A stretch of 64,000 nucleotides of DNA from Streptomyces angustmyceticus (GTDB taxonomy: Bacteria > Actinomycetota > Actinomycetes > Streptomycetales > Streptomycetaceae): NCBI RefSeq assembly GCF_019933235.1, contig NZ_CP082945.1, positions 4,625,501-4,689,500 on the forward strand. Reading direction: 5' to 3'. The translations under genes were made by a program, and so were the position numbers. Position 1 is the stretch's first letter. Each line of letters starts with the position of its first letter. Below, piece by piece: positions 18,135-25,862 of the stretch. Under the pieces are notes generated by a model. It was given only the letters and a program-made list of their open reading frames with translations, had not been told where the DNA came from and ran no database searches.

Positions 18135-18929
18135 TCATCTGACCGGTGGCCGGTCCTCCCGGCCGCCCTTCCCGCCGCCGTCGCGCCGGCGGGCGGCGAA
18201 CAGCCGGGCCTGGTCGTCCGGGGGCAGGTTGCCCAGGGCGATCAGGTGGGGGGCGTGGGCCAGGGCCGGGGCCCGGGCCGCCTCCTTGGCCGCCCACAGG
18301 GCGCGTACGGTGCCCTGGACCGGTGCGGTCGGCTGAGCGGCGAGCACGGCGGCGCGGCGCAGCGCCACCTCGGCCGCGGCGCCGGGCGGGGTCAGCTCGG
18401 AGACCAGCCCGATCTCGTACGCGCGGGCCGCGCCCAGCCGCTCCGCGGTCCCCATCAGGGTCATCCGGGCGATCTCCCCCAGGGGCATCCGCTGCGCCAT
18501 GAGGATGGACTCGTACGCGCTGACCATCCCGTAGGTGGTGTGCGGGTCGAAGAAGGTGGCGTTCTCGGAGGCGATGAGGAACTCGGCCTCGCCCAGGAGA
18601 TAGAAGGCGCCGCCGCAGGCCATGCCGTCGACGGCGGCGATCACCGGCTTCCACAGGTCGTTGGCCTTCGGGCCGATACGGAGCAGCGGGTCGTCGAGGG
18701 AGTAGGGCGAGGACGGCTGGGGGACGTCGGCGTCGCGGTCGACGCCGGTGCAGAAGGCGCGGCCGCCGGCGCCGGTGAGGACCACGGCCCGTACGGCGTC
18801 GTCGAAGCGGAACGACCGCCAGGTGGCGGCGAGTCGGCCGGCGGTGTCCAGGTCGATGGCGTTGTGCCGCTCGGGCCGGTCGAGGGTGACCAGGGCGACC
18901 CCGTCCGCGACCTCCGTGCGGACCGTCAT
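18135..18929 (-). CDS. Enoyl-CoA hydratase/isomerase (crotonase fold)
   Basis: 264 residues of the crotonase family. The first oxyanion-hole region is TGAGGRAFCTGVDRDADV and the second VIAAVDGMACGGAFYLLGEAEF, followed by FFDPHTTYGMVSAYES. One glutamate usual for hydratases is not obvious in the second segment, so isomerase, hydrolase or other CoA chemistry is possible. Its ATG overlaps the DUF35 stop by 4 nt (ATGA), making it the last gene of the thiolase-like/DUF35/hydratase operon transcribed leftward from site F. Confidence 0.85.
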   Translation of the reverse strand: MTVRTEVADGVALVTLDRPERHNAIDLDTAGRLAATWRSFRFDDAVRAVVLTGAGGRAFCTGVDRDADVPQPSSPYSLDDPLLRIGPKANDLWKPVIAAVDGMACGGAFYLLGEAEFLIASENATFFDPHTTYGMVSAYESILMAQRMPLGEIARMTLMGTAERLGAARAYEIGLVSELTPPGAAAEVALRRAAVLAAQPTAPVQGTVRALWAAKEAARAPALAHAPHLIALGNLPPDDQARLFAARRRDGGGKGGREDRPPVR

Positions 18930-19528
18930 GGGCGCTCCAGGAGCCAGCGGGGTACGGTCACGCCTCCCGGCAGGGTGTGGAAGGCGGCTTTGACCGGGGC
19001 GCCGATGCGCAGCCGCGCCGGTTCGACGGAGTTGAGGGGGGCGTCGGCGGCGGCGACGAGGTTGCCGACGAGGCGGATGTGCGGGGCGTCGGCCAGCTCC
19101 ACGACGATCGCGTTGTAGCCCGGCAGGGCGGCGTACGCGGGCAGCAGCGGCGGGTGCGGGACGACGTAGGACCAGATGCGGCCGCGGCCGCTCATCCGCT
19201 GCCAGTGTGCGGCGAACGACTGGCAGTGCGGACAGCAGGGCCGGGGCGGGAAGCGCAGTGCGTCGCAGCCGGAGCAGGTCTGGATGCGCAGTTCGCCCCG
19301 GGCGGTGTACTCCCAGAAGGGCGCGCCGTCGTCGTCGGGGACGGGAAACAGCAGGTCGGCGCCGCTGTCGGGCCGGTTGTCAGTGGTGGGTGTCACGATC
19401 GGGGACATGGCATCGCGTACGGACTCGGCGGACGGGGCCGAGGGGGCCGGCGCGGCGGACGCGGCCGGTTGATCCGGCTCGGCGGAGGGGGCGGGGACGG
19501 TGGACTCGACGGCTTCACGGGCGCTCAT
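18926..19528 (-). CDS. DUF35 zinc-ribbon/OB-fold protein
   Basis: 200 residues. A low-complexity Ala/Pro/Ser N-terminus (1-55) precedes the zinc ribbon CSGCDALRFPPRPCCPHC and an OB-fold with GRGRIWSYVVPHPPLLPAY and YNAIVVELADAPHIRLVGNL. It belongs to the group found beside Ltp thiolase-fold proteins and probably completes the active site of the upstream gene product. GAGGAG is 10 nt before ATG 19528; an internal ATG giving MSPIVTPTTDNRPD is an alternative that would drop the disordered leader. Gap to the thiolase-like gene is 6 nt. Confidence 0.85.
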   Translation of the reverse strand: MSAREAVESTVPAPSAEPDQPAASAAPAPSAPSAESVRDAMSPIVTPTTDNRPDSGADLLFPVPDDDGAPFWEYTARGELRIQTCSGCDALRFPPRPCCPHCQSFAAHWQRMSGRGRIWSYVVPHPPLLPAYAALPGYNAIVVELADAPHIRLVGNLVAAADAPLNSVEPARLRIGAPVKAAFHTLPGGVTVPRWLLERP

Positions 19529-19534
19529 GGCGTG

Positions 19535-20692
19535 TCAACTCCTCAGCAGCAGGGCCGAGGTGGGGACGCCCTCGCCCGCGGTGACCAGGCAGGTGGCGGC
19601 GTCGGGGACCTGCGCGGTGCTGGTGCCGCGCAGTTGCCTGACGCCTTCGTTGATCAGGTTGAATCCGTGGACGTACGCCTCGGAGAGGCCGCCGCCGCCG
19701 GTGTTGAGGGGCAGCCGGCCGCCGATCTCCAGCGCGCCGCCCTCGGTGAAGGCCGCGCCCTCGCCGCGCCCGCAGAAGCCGTAGCCCTCCAGGGAGAGGG
19801 GGATCAGGGGGGTGAACGCGTCATAGATCTGCGCCACGTCGACGTCCTGCGGTCCGAGGTCGGCGCCCTTCCACAGGTGGCGGGCGGCGGTCCAGGCGGG
19901 GCCGGTGAGCGGGTCGTCGTTCCAGTAGTTGACCATGCCGTGGTGCTGGGCGGGCAGGCCCTGGGCGGCGGAGTGGACGTAGACGGGCCGCTGCCGGCAG
20001 TCGCGGGCCCGCTCGGCACTGACCACGACACAGGCCAGCGCGCCGTCGGTCTCCAGGCAGTTGTCGAAGAGGCAGAGCGGCTCGCTGATCCAGCGGGCGG
20101 TCATGTACATCTCGCGGGTCAGCGGGCGTTCGTACATGATCGCGGCCGGGTTCTGGTTGGCGCGGTTGCGGCAGGCGAGCGCGACGTTGAAGAGGTGGTC
20201 GCGGGTGGCGCCGTATTCGTGCATGTAGCGGCGGGCGAGCATGCCGATCTCGTCGGCGGGGCGCAGCAGCCCGAAGGGCCGGGTCCACTGTCCCGGGGTC
20301 GGCAGCTGGACCTGCGTGTTCTTCCAGGGGCGCGGTCCCGAACCGCGCTTGCGCGACCGCCAGGCGACGCCGACGCTCGCCTGGCCGGTGGCGATGGCGG
20401 CCGCCAGGTGGGCCACCGTCGCGCAGGAACCGCCGCCGCCGTAGCCGACCTTGGAGAAGTGGGTGACGTCCCCGGCGCCGATGGCCTTGGCTATCTCGAC
20501 CTCGTCGGTCTCCTCCATGGTGTAGGAGGCGAAGGCGTCCACCTCCGAGGCGGCGATCCCGGCGTCGTCCAGTGCCGCGACGATCGCCTGGCAGGCCAGC
20601 GCCTTCTCGGAGGCGGGGAGTCGCTTGGCGAACGGGGTCTGTCCGATGCCGGCTATCGCCGTAGCGTCCTTGAGGGTCGGCCCCATCGCCAC
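19535..20692 (-). CDS. Thiolase-fold lipid-transfer/aldolase-like protein
   Basis: 385 residues, Ltp/SCP-x thiolase-like branch, paralogous to the 7143-8327 product. Signature parts: AIAGIGQTPFAKRLPASEK, RYMHEYGATRDHLFNVAL, IYDAFTPLIPLSLEGYGFC and LPLNTGGGGLSEAYVHGF. Unlike the paralogue it keeps a Cys in the nucleophile region (GYGGGGSCATVAHLAAA). With DUF35 and enoyl-CoA hydratase downstream it matches the gene order of CoA side-chain cleavage units in steroid degraders. GGAGG is 5 nt before the ATG. On the minus strand, CTGACT of site F, a 17-nt spacer and TAGCCT make a plausible promoter. Confidence 0.87.
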   Translation of the reverse strand: MAMGPTLKDATAIAGIGQTPFAKRLPASEKALACQAIVAALDDAGIAASEVDAFASYTMEETDEVEIAKAIGAGDVTHFSKVGYGGGGSCATVAHLAAAIATGQASVGVAWRSRKRGSGPRPWKNTQVQLPTPGQWTRPFGLLRPADEIGMLARRYMHEYGATRDHLFNVALACRNRANQNPAAIMYERPLTREMYMTARWISEPLCLFDNCLETDGALACVVVSAERARDCRQRPVYVHSAAQGLPAQHHGMVNYWNDDPLTGPAWTAARHLWKGADLGPQDVDVAQIYDAFTPLIPLSLEGYGFCGRGEGAAFTEGGALEIGGRLPLNTGGGGLSEAYVHGFNLINEGVRQLRGTSTAQVPDAATCLVTAGEGVPTSALLLRS

Positions 20693-20740
20693 CTCCGCGG
20701 TCGGTCGTCAGTGCTGACAGCGGAGGAGGCTACCGCTAAT

Positions 20741-20755
20741 CTGACGGACAGTCAG
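20741..20755. promoter_or_regulatory. Regulon palindrome site F (one mismatch), divergent promoter
   Basis: CTGACGGACAGTCAG in the 100-nt gap between the leftward thiolase-like operon and the rightward FadD3-like gene; one operator could control both. Its right half doubles as a -35 for the leftward promoter. Confidence 0.8.
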
Positions 20756-20792
20756 CTAGTGGCGCAGGGGCTCTTCGGCGGGAGGCGACGCG

Positions 20793-22481
20793 ATGCGTGA
20801 CGACCTGGAGACGCGGGCGGATCCGGCGGCGGGGGAGCCGGCGGCGCCGGGGGAGCAGGAGACGCGGGCGGATCTGGAGTACGGCGTCATCCCCCGGCTG
20901 GTGCGTGCGGCCGCCCGGCGGTACGCCTCCCGGGAGGCCGTGGTCGAGGGCCGCACCCGGGTGTCGTACGCCGAGCTCGGCGAGCGGGTGTCCCGGGCCG
21001 CGGCCGCCTGCGTCGCCGCCGGGGTCGAGCCCGGCGACCGCGTCGCCGTCTGGGCGCCCAACACCCTCGACTGGATCGTCTCCGCCCTCGGGGCCGTCAC
21101 CGCCGGTGCCGTCCTCGTCCCCGTCAACACCCGCTTCAAGGGCACCGAGGCCGCCTACGTCCTGCGCCGCACCCGCGCCAGGCTGCTCTTCGTCACCGGC
21201 ACCTTCCTCGGCACCTCCTACGTCGCCTCGCTCCGCCGCGCCGCCCAGGAGGGCACGGGCCGCGGCCCGCTGCCCGGACTGCCGCGGCTGGAGAAGGTCG
21301 TGGTGCTCGCCGAGGACGCCCCCGCCGACTTCACCACCTGGCAGGAGTTCCTCGCCGGCGGCGCCGCGGTCTCCCCCGAAACGGTCCGCGAGCGGGCCGA
21401 CGCCCTGCACCCCGACGCCCCCTCCGACATCGTCTTCACCTCCGGCACCACCGGCCGCCCCAAGGGTGCGGTGATCACCCATGCCCAGACCCTGCGCGCC
21501 TACGACGTGTGGAGCGAACTGGCCGGCCTCCGGGAGGGCGACCGCTATCTGATCGTCAACCCGTTCTTCCACACCTTCGGCTACAAGGCCGGCATCATCG
21601 CCTGCCTGCTGCGCGGCGCGACGATGATCCCGCAGCCGGTCTTCGGCGTGGAGACCGCGCTCGCCAACATCGCCGCCGAACGGGTCTCCGTCCTCCCCGG
21701 CCCGCCCACCCTGCACCAACAGCTCCTCGACCACCCCGCCCGCGCCCTGCACGACCTCTCCGCGCTGCGCGTGGTGGTCACCGGCGCCGCCGTGGTCCCC
21801 CTGGAGCTGGTCGAGCGGCTGCGCAGCGAGCTGCGGATCGCCACCGTGCTGACGGCGTACGGCCTCTCGGAGAGCTCCGGTGTGGTCACGATGTGCCGCC
21901 GCGGCGATCCGCCCGAGGTCATCGCCACGACCTCGGGCCGGGCCATCCCCGGCACCGAGGTCCGGGTCGTCGACGCCGTCGGCCGCCCGGCGCCGCCCGG
22001 CGACCCCGGCGAGGTGCACGTCCGCGGCTACCACGTGATGGCGGGCTACTTCGAGGACCCGGCCGCCACCGCCCGCGTGCTCACCCCCGACGGCTGGCTG
22101 CGCACCGGCGATGTGGGGGTCCTCGACGCGGCGGGCAACCTCCGGATCACCGACCGCATCAAGGACATGTTCATCGTCGGCGGCTTCAACGCCTATCCCG
22201 CCGAAATAGAGCAACTCCTCGGCCGCCACCCGGACATCGCCGAGGTCGCCGTCGTCGGCATACCCGACCCCCGCCTCGGCGAGGTCGGCAAGGCCTACGC
22301 GGTCCGCCGCGCCGGCTCCCAGCTCACCGCCGACGACCTGATCGCCTGGTCCCGCCGGGAGATGGCCAACTACAAGGTCCCGCGCGAGGTCGCCTTCGTC
22401 CCCGCGCTCCCGCGCAACGCCAGCGGCAAGATCCTCAAGACCCTGCTGCGGAACGGCAACCCGGGGCCGGCGCCGGCGTGA
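20793..22481 (+). CDS. FadD3-like acyl-CoA ligase
   Basis: 562 residues, ANL adenylating family. AMP-binding P-loop TSGTTGRPKGAVITH lies near residue 217. NPFFHTFGYKAGIIACLL, VLPGPPTLHQQLLDHPAR and TAYGLSESSGVVTMC strongly recall mycobacterial FadD3, which activates the indanedione propionate from steroid rings C/D. The C-terminal hinge (ITDRIKDMFIVGGFNAYP) and catalytic Lys (NASGKILK) are intact. The first 27 residues are a Glu/Ala-rich extension. GGGAGG precedes ATG 20793 by 7 nt. The true acid substrate is unknown; FadD3 similarity suggests a cyclic propionate-type side chain. Confidence 0.87.
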   Translation: MRDDLETRADPAAGEPAAPGEQETRADLEYGVIPRLVRAAARRYASREAVVEGRTRVSYAELGERVSRAAAACVAAGVEPGDRVAVWAPNTLDWIVSALGAVTAGAVLVPVNTRFKGTEAAYVLRRTRARLLFVTGTFLGTSYVASLRRAAQEGTGRGPLPGLPRLEKVVVLAEDAPADFTTWQEFLAGGAAVSPETVRERADALHPDAPSDIVFTSGTTGRPKGAVITHAQTLRAYDVWSELAGLREGDRYLIVNPFFHTFGYKAGIIACLLRGATMIPQPVFGVETALANIAAERVSVLPGPPTLHQQLLDHPARALHDLSALRVVVTGAAVVPLELVERLRSELRIATVLTAYGLSESSGVVTMCRRGDPPEVIATTSGRAIPGTEVRVVDAVGRPAPPGDPGEVHVRGYHVMAGYFEDPAATARVLTPDGWLRTGDVGVLDAAGNLRITDRIKDMFIVGGFNAYPAEIEQLLGRHPDIAEVAVVGIPDPRLGEVGKAYAVRRAGSQLTADDLIAWSRREMANYKVPREVAFVPALPRNASGKILKTLLRNGNPGPAPA

Positions 22482-22494
22482 CCGGGCCCGGCCC

Positions 22495-23085
22495 TCACGC
22501 CCCCGGCGGCGCCCAGTCGGGCCGGCGGCCGCTGAGGGCCACCACCTGGTCGAGGAGCGGGGCGTCCGCGGCCACCGCCACGGGCGGGCCGAAGACCGGT
22601 ACGCGCTCCGGGCTCTCGGCCATCGGCGCGAGCAGGGCGTACGACACCCCGAGGCCGGTCGCGTCCGGGGCGTACTCCTGGCCGGTGGCGCGCGCCAGGT
22701 CCCAGCCGTGCAGCACCAGCTCGTTCAGGGCGAACCGGCCCGCGAGGGCGGCGGGCAGGGTCACCCCGCCCGCCTGGGTCTCGCCCTCCCAGGCCGCCGG
22801 ATCGTGCCAGGCCCCGGCCATCGCGTCGAGGTTCCGGGCCAGTTCGTCCCGCCAGCCGGGCGCGACGTCCGGCACCGACGCGTCCGGCGGGACGCTGGTC
22901 ATCGGCCCCAGGTCCTTGCGCGCCGTGTGCTGGAACGCCGCGGACAGCCCGACGAGGTGGCCGAGCAGATGGCGCACCGCGTAGGACTCGCAGGGGGTGG
23001 GGGCGCCGAGCTGCTCGTCGGCGGTCCGCGCCGCCAGCCGCGACACCAGCCGGGCCTGCGCCGTGAAGTCGATCGTGTCGGTCAT
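22495..23085 (-). CDS. DinB-fold maleylpyruvate isomerase/TIGR03086-type protein
   Basis: 196 residues of the mycothiol-dependent DinB/maleylpyruvate isomerase superfamily. It has ARTADEQLGAPTPCESYAVRH near the N-terminus and FALNELVLHGWDLARATGQE near residue 130, whose His residues with the early His form the metal site. Family members use mycothiol in isomerisation or detoxification. GGAAGG lies 9 nt before ATG 23085. It converges with the FadD3-like gene with only 13 nt between them and has no operator of the regulon nearby. Confidence 0.78.
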   Translation of the reverse strand: MTDTIDFTAQARLVSRLAARTADEQLGAPTPCESYAVRHLLGHLVGLSAAFQHTARKDLGPMTSVPPDASVPDVAPGWRDELARNLDAMAGAWHDPAAWEGETQAGGVTLPAALAGRFALNELVLHGWDLARATGQEYAPDATGLGVSYALLAPMAESPERVPVFGPPVAVAADAPLLDQVVALSGRRPDWAPPGA

Positions 23086-23230
23086 CGTCCGGGTCCTTCC
23101 GTCCTGCCGGCGCATGCGGCCGGGGCGTCCTGCCGGGTCCGTCACCGCAGGGCCCGCCCTCCGGTGACGCTCCCAGTGAAGACGTCGCCGGGCCCCGGAA
23201 CTCATCGCCACACCGCCGTGGCGCCCCCGG

Positions 23231-24892
23231 CTACTCCGTATACCGCTCCCGCAGCACCGTCTTGAGCACCTTGTTCAGCGGCCCGCCGCGCGGCAGCTCG
23301 CCGACGGTCTCCAGCTGCTCGGGAAGCTTCTGCGTCATCAGCCCGGCCGCCCGCAGATGCGCGGTCAGCCCCTCCAGGGTCAGCGGCGGCGCGGCCGGAT
23401 CGGCGGGCGTGACCACCACGCACACCCGCTCGCCGCGCTCCCGGTCCGGCAGCCCGATCACCGCGGCCTGGGCCACCGCCGGATGGGTGTGCACCAGGTC
23501 CTCGATCTCCTGCGCGGAGATGTTCTCGCCCTTGCGGATGATGATGTCCTTGAGCCGCCCGGTCAGCACCAGATGCCCGTCGGGACGCAGATACCCCAGG
23601 TCACCGGTGCGGAAGGAGCCGTCGGCGGTGAACGCCTCCCGGGTCAGCGCCGGGTCCGTGTACTGCCGGAAGAGCATCGGGCCCTTCAGCGTCACCTCAC
23701 CGGACTCCCCGGCTGCGGCCTCGCTCCCGTCCGGCCGGGCGATCCGGATCTCCGCGCCCACCACCGGCCTGCCGACCGTCCGCGACAGCTGCTCTTCGTT
23801 GTCGTACGGGGTGCCCATCGTGATCATCGGGCATTCGGTCATGCCGTACCCGTGGACGATCGCGCACTCCAGCTCCCGCCCGGCGGCCGCGTACAGCTCC
23901 GGAGGCATCGGCGCCCCGCCGCCGGACAGCAGACGCAGCGAGGGGATCAGGGGCCCGGCCTGCGGACCGCGCTCCCGCCGGCGCCGCGACTCATCGAGAA
24001 ACGCCTGGTAGAAGGCGGTGCTGCCGCCGGCCATGGTCACGCCGTGCCGCCGGTAGACCTCGGCCGCCCGGCCCGGCTCGAAGGCGTCCAGGACGACCGC
24101 GGGGAACCCGCTGACCAGCATGGCGATGACGTAGTCGGGCCCGGCGATATGCGCGTAGGGGAAGGCGATCGAGCCGATGTCGTCCGCGGACATGCCGAGC
24201 GCGGTGGCCAGCCCGATGCCGCCGGCGAGGAGGGTGGCGTCGGTGTGCTCGACGCCCTTGGGGGAGGCGGTGGTCCCCGAGGTGTAGTAGATCCAGGTGG
24301 TGCGCCCGGCGTCCCCTCCGTGCTCGCCCTCCGCGCGCCGGCCCTCGCCGGCACCGGCCCTCGCGCGGGGCCCGCGCCCCGCGCCGGGCCCGTTCCCCCC
24401 GCCTGCTCCGGCCGCTCGGCCCGCTCCGGCCGTCGCGGCCGGCAGCGCCCCCGGATCCCCCTCCGGCAGCCCGCCCGCCACCGAGACCACCCGCACCCCG
24501 TCCCCGGCGAGCTTGCGCACCATCGCGGCGTGGTCGAACCCCCGCCACTCGCCCGGTACGAGCACGAACTCCGCCGCCGACTCCGCCAGGATGAAGCCGA
24601 CCTCGCGCTCCCGGTGGAGCGGTATGACCGGAGTCTGTACGGCCCCGAGCCTGGCCAGCGCCAGGGAGGCCACCACGGTCTCGATCCGCGTCGGCAACTG
24701 CCAGGCCACCCGGCTCCCCGCCCCGATCCCCAGCTCCCGGAACCCGGCCGCCACCCGCAGCGCCTGATCGCGCACCCCGTCGAAGGTGACGCTCCGCCCG
24801 TCCCCGTCGTAGAACATCGGCGCCCCGCGCGAGACCCGCGCGCGGTACTCGACCAGTTCCCAGAGCGTGTGGATACGGGCGAGTTCGAACAC
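23231..24892 (-). CDS. Acyl-CoA ligase (cyclohexanecarboxylate-CoA ligase-like)
   Basis: 553 residues, ANL family. The P-loop is IYYTSGTTASPKGVEHTD, the core motif HGYGMTECPMITMG, the hinge LTGRLKDIIIRKGENIS and the catalytic Lys in GGPLNKVLK. The subgroup resembles alicyclic acid ligases such as AliA. A Gly/Ala/Arg-rich insert at about 150-195, ahead of the P-loop, is unusual and has the composition of a surface loop. The start is GTG 24892 with AGGAGG 4 nt upstream. On its strand, site G is followed by TACAGT, a good -10 box, so this gene is directly under the operator. Confidence 0.87.
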   Translation of the reverse strand: MFELARIHTLWELVEYRARVSRGAPMFYDGDGRSVTFDGVRDQALRVAAGFRELGIGAGSRVAWQLPTRIETVVASLALARLGAVQTPVIPLHREREVGFILAESAAEFVLVPGEWRGFDHAAMVRKLAGDGVRVVSVAGGLPEGDPGALPAATAGAGRAAGAGGGNGPGAGRGPRARAGAGEGRRAEGEHGGDAGRTTWIYYTSGTTASPKGVEHTDATLLAGGIGLATALGMSADDIGSIAFPYAHIAGPDYVIAMLVSGFPAVVLDAFEPGRAAEVYRRHGVTMAGGSTAFYQAFLDESRRRRERGPQAGPLIPSLRLLSGGGAPMPPELYAAAGRELECAIVHGYGMTECPMITMGTPYDNEEQLSRTVGRPVVGAEIRIARPDGSEAAAGESGEVTLKGPMLFRQYTDPALTREAFTADGSFRTGDLGYLRPDGHLVLTGRLKDIIIRKGENISAQEIEDLVHTHPAVAQAAVIGLPDRERGERVCVVVTPADPAAPPLTLEGLTAHLRAAGLMTQKLPEQLETVGELPRGGPLNKVLKTVLRERYTE

Positions 24893-24938
24893 GGCGCCTC
24901 CTCGCGGGTCGCGGGTGGCGTGACTGTAGCACCGGGAG

Positions 24939-24953
24939 CTGACGATTCGTCAG
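24939..24953. promoter_or_regulatory. Regulon palindrome site G (perfect)
   Basis: CTGACGATTCGTCAG, 46 nt upstream of the leftward acyl-CoA ligase. Read on the minus strand, TGACGA-18 nt-TACAGT forms a promoter with the operator at its -35. Confidence 0.85.
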
Positions 24954-24987
24954 ATACGTGTCACAGCGGAAAACTCGGCCCCGGACG

Positions 24988-25182
24988 TCAGGGGGTGTGG
25001 CTGTCCAGCGGTATCAGCGGGGTGTGGCTGTCCGACGGCGACACCGGCAGGTGGTTGTCCAGTACGAAGGCGGTGTGGGGCGGCGCGGGCGTGTGGCTGT
25101 CGGCAAGGGCCGGCGCGGCGGCGCCGCCGAAGGCGACGAGTGTGAGTGCGCCGACGGCAAGAGCCTTCTTCATGTATGTCAT
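24988..25182 (-). CDS. Secreted AfsS-like repeat peptide
   Basis: 64 residues from ATG 25182 with GAGGAG 5 nt upstream. Residues 1-27 are a clear signal peptide (MKKALAVGALTLVAFGGA, cleavage after PALA). The mature part has DSHTP three times and the related LDNHLP, matching the D-N/S-H-x-P motif of AfsS. AfsS itself is cytoplasmic, so an exported version is notable. It lies 210 nt downstream of a second AfsS-like gene, separated from it by a strong hairpin, and has its own AT-rich upstream region. Role unknown; an exported signalling or decoy peptide is one possibility. Confidence 0.75.
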   Translation of the reverse strand: MTYMKKALAVGALTLVAFGGAAAPALADSHTPAPPHTAFVLDNHLPVSPSDSHTPLIPLDSHTP

Positions 25183-25305
25183 GCCAACTCCTCTATCAAT
25201 AAAGGGATGTGTTCCTACGTCATAAAAATAGTGGCTCATGGGGGCAGATGTTCGACTTCTTGCCCCGGAGGTGAATCATCCGGTCTGTCCTGCCGGAAAA
25301 ATGCC

Positions 25306-25358
25306 GCAGGGACCGGTGTCGGTGGCTTCCCCTCCCCGCCATCGACACCGGTCCCTGC
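25306..25358. terminator. Perfect 16-bp hairpin between the two AfsS-like genes
   Basis: Arms 25306-25321 and 25343-25358 are exact reverse complements, loop 21 nt. It follows the 25393-25650 gene on the minus strand and so separates its transcript from the secreted repeat-peptide gene. Confidence 0.8.
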
Positions 25359-25392
25359 GATCCCCCGAATACCCCCGTTGGTTCAGTGGGTC

Positions 25393-25650
25393 CTACTGGG
25401 GCTTGCCGACCGGCTGGTGGTTGTCCCCCGTGAGCCGCTCGCCGGGCGTCGGCTGGTGATTGTCGTCCGCAGTGGCCTGGACGCCGCTGCCCGCAATGGG
25501 CTGGTGGTTGTCGAGGGGTTTGATGACATCGCGGTCCCCCTGGGGCGACGCCTTGGGCGCGACGCCCGCCCCCGCGATGGGCTGGTGGTTGTCCAGCGGC
25601 TTGACGATGTCGCGGTCCCTCAGATGCTGTACCTGCTTCTCGGTGCTCAT
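25393..25650 (-). CDS. afsS: AfsS-like sigma-related repeat protein
   Basis: 85 residues from ATG 25650 (AGGAG 10 nt upstream). Four DNHQP motifs occur; two lie in a longer repeat KPLDNHQPIAG(A/S)GV. AfsS of S. coelicolor is a 63-residue protein with three 13-residue repeats containing DNHMP, produced under AfsR control and stimulating secondary metabolism and stress responses. Position immediately downstream of the AfsR homologue, on the same strand, supports orthology. The product is a little longer than AfsS and has one more repeat. An AfsR-type direct repeat lies about 170-200 nt upstream. Confidence 0.82.
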   Translation of the reverse strand: MSTEKQVQHLRDRDIVKPLDNHQPIAGAGVAPKASPQGDRDVIKPLDNHQPIAGSGVQATADDNHQPTPGERLTGDNHQPVGKPQ

Positions 25651-25817
25651 TGCGATCAACTCCTGTGTGGGCGCTTACTGCCGCGCCCGCCCGGAGACTC
25701 CCCCGAGGGCCGCCGGACGGGCGCGGCGCGGCCGCTCACCTTAACGGGGCGACCTGGTCACCGAGCCGCTTGCCCCCCGAGGCGGCGGATCGGATGAGTA
25801 AGAGATTGGCCCTCGGC

Positions 25818-25848
25818 GATGAACGATCGATAAACGCCCACGATGAGC
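25818..25848 (-). promoter_or_regulatory. AfsR/PhoP-type direct-repeat box upstream of afsS
   Basis: On the minus strand, GTTTATC and GTTCATC lie 11 nt apart (25835-25829 and 25824-25818), with a third unit GCTCATC 13 nt further upstream (25848-25842). An 11-nt register is that of PHO/AfsR boxes. After TTCATC, a 17-nt spacer leads to TACTCA, a possible -10, so the box overlaps the -35 as reported for afsS in S. coelicolor. Confidence 0.6.
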
Positions 25849-25862
25849 GCCCGCACCTGCGC

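Noticed and set aside
20706..20719. CGTCAG-TG-CTGACA next to site F
   Set aside because: The half-sites are in reverse order (everted) with 2-bp spacing, unlike every other operator; probably part of the leader of the thiolase-like gene.
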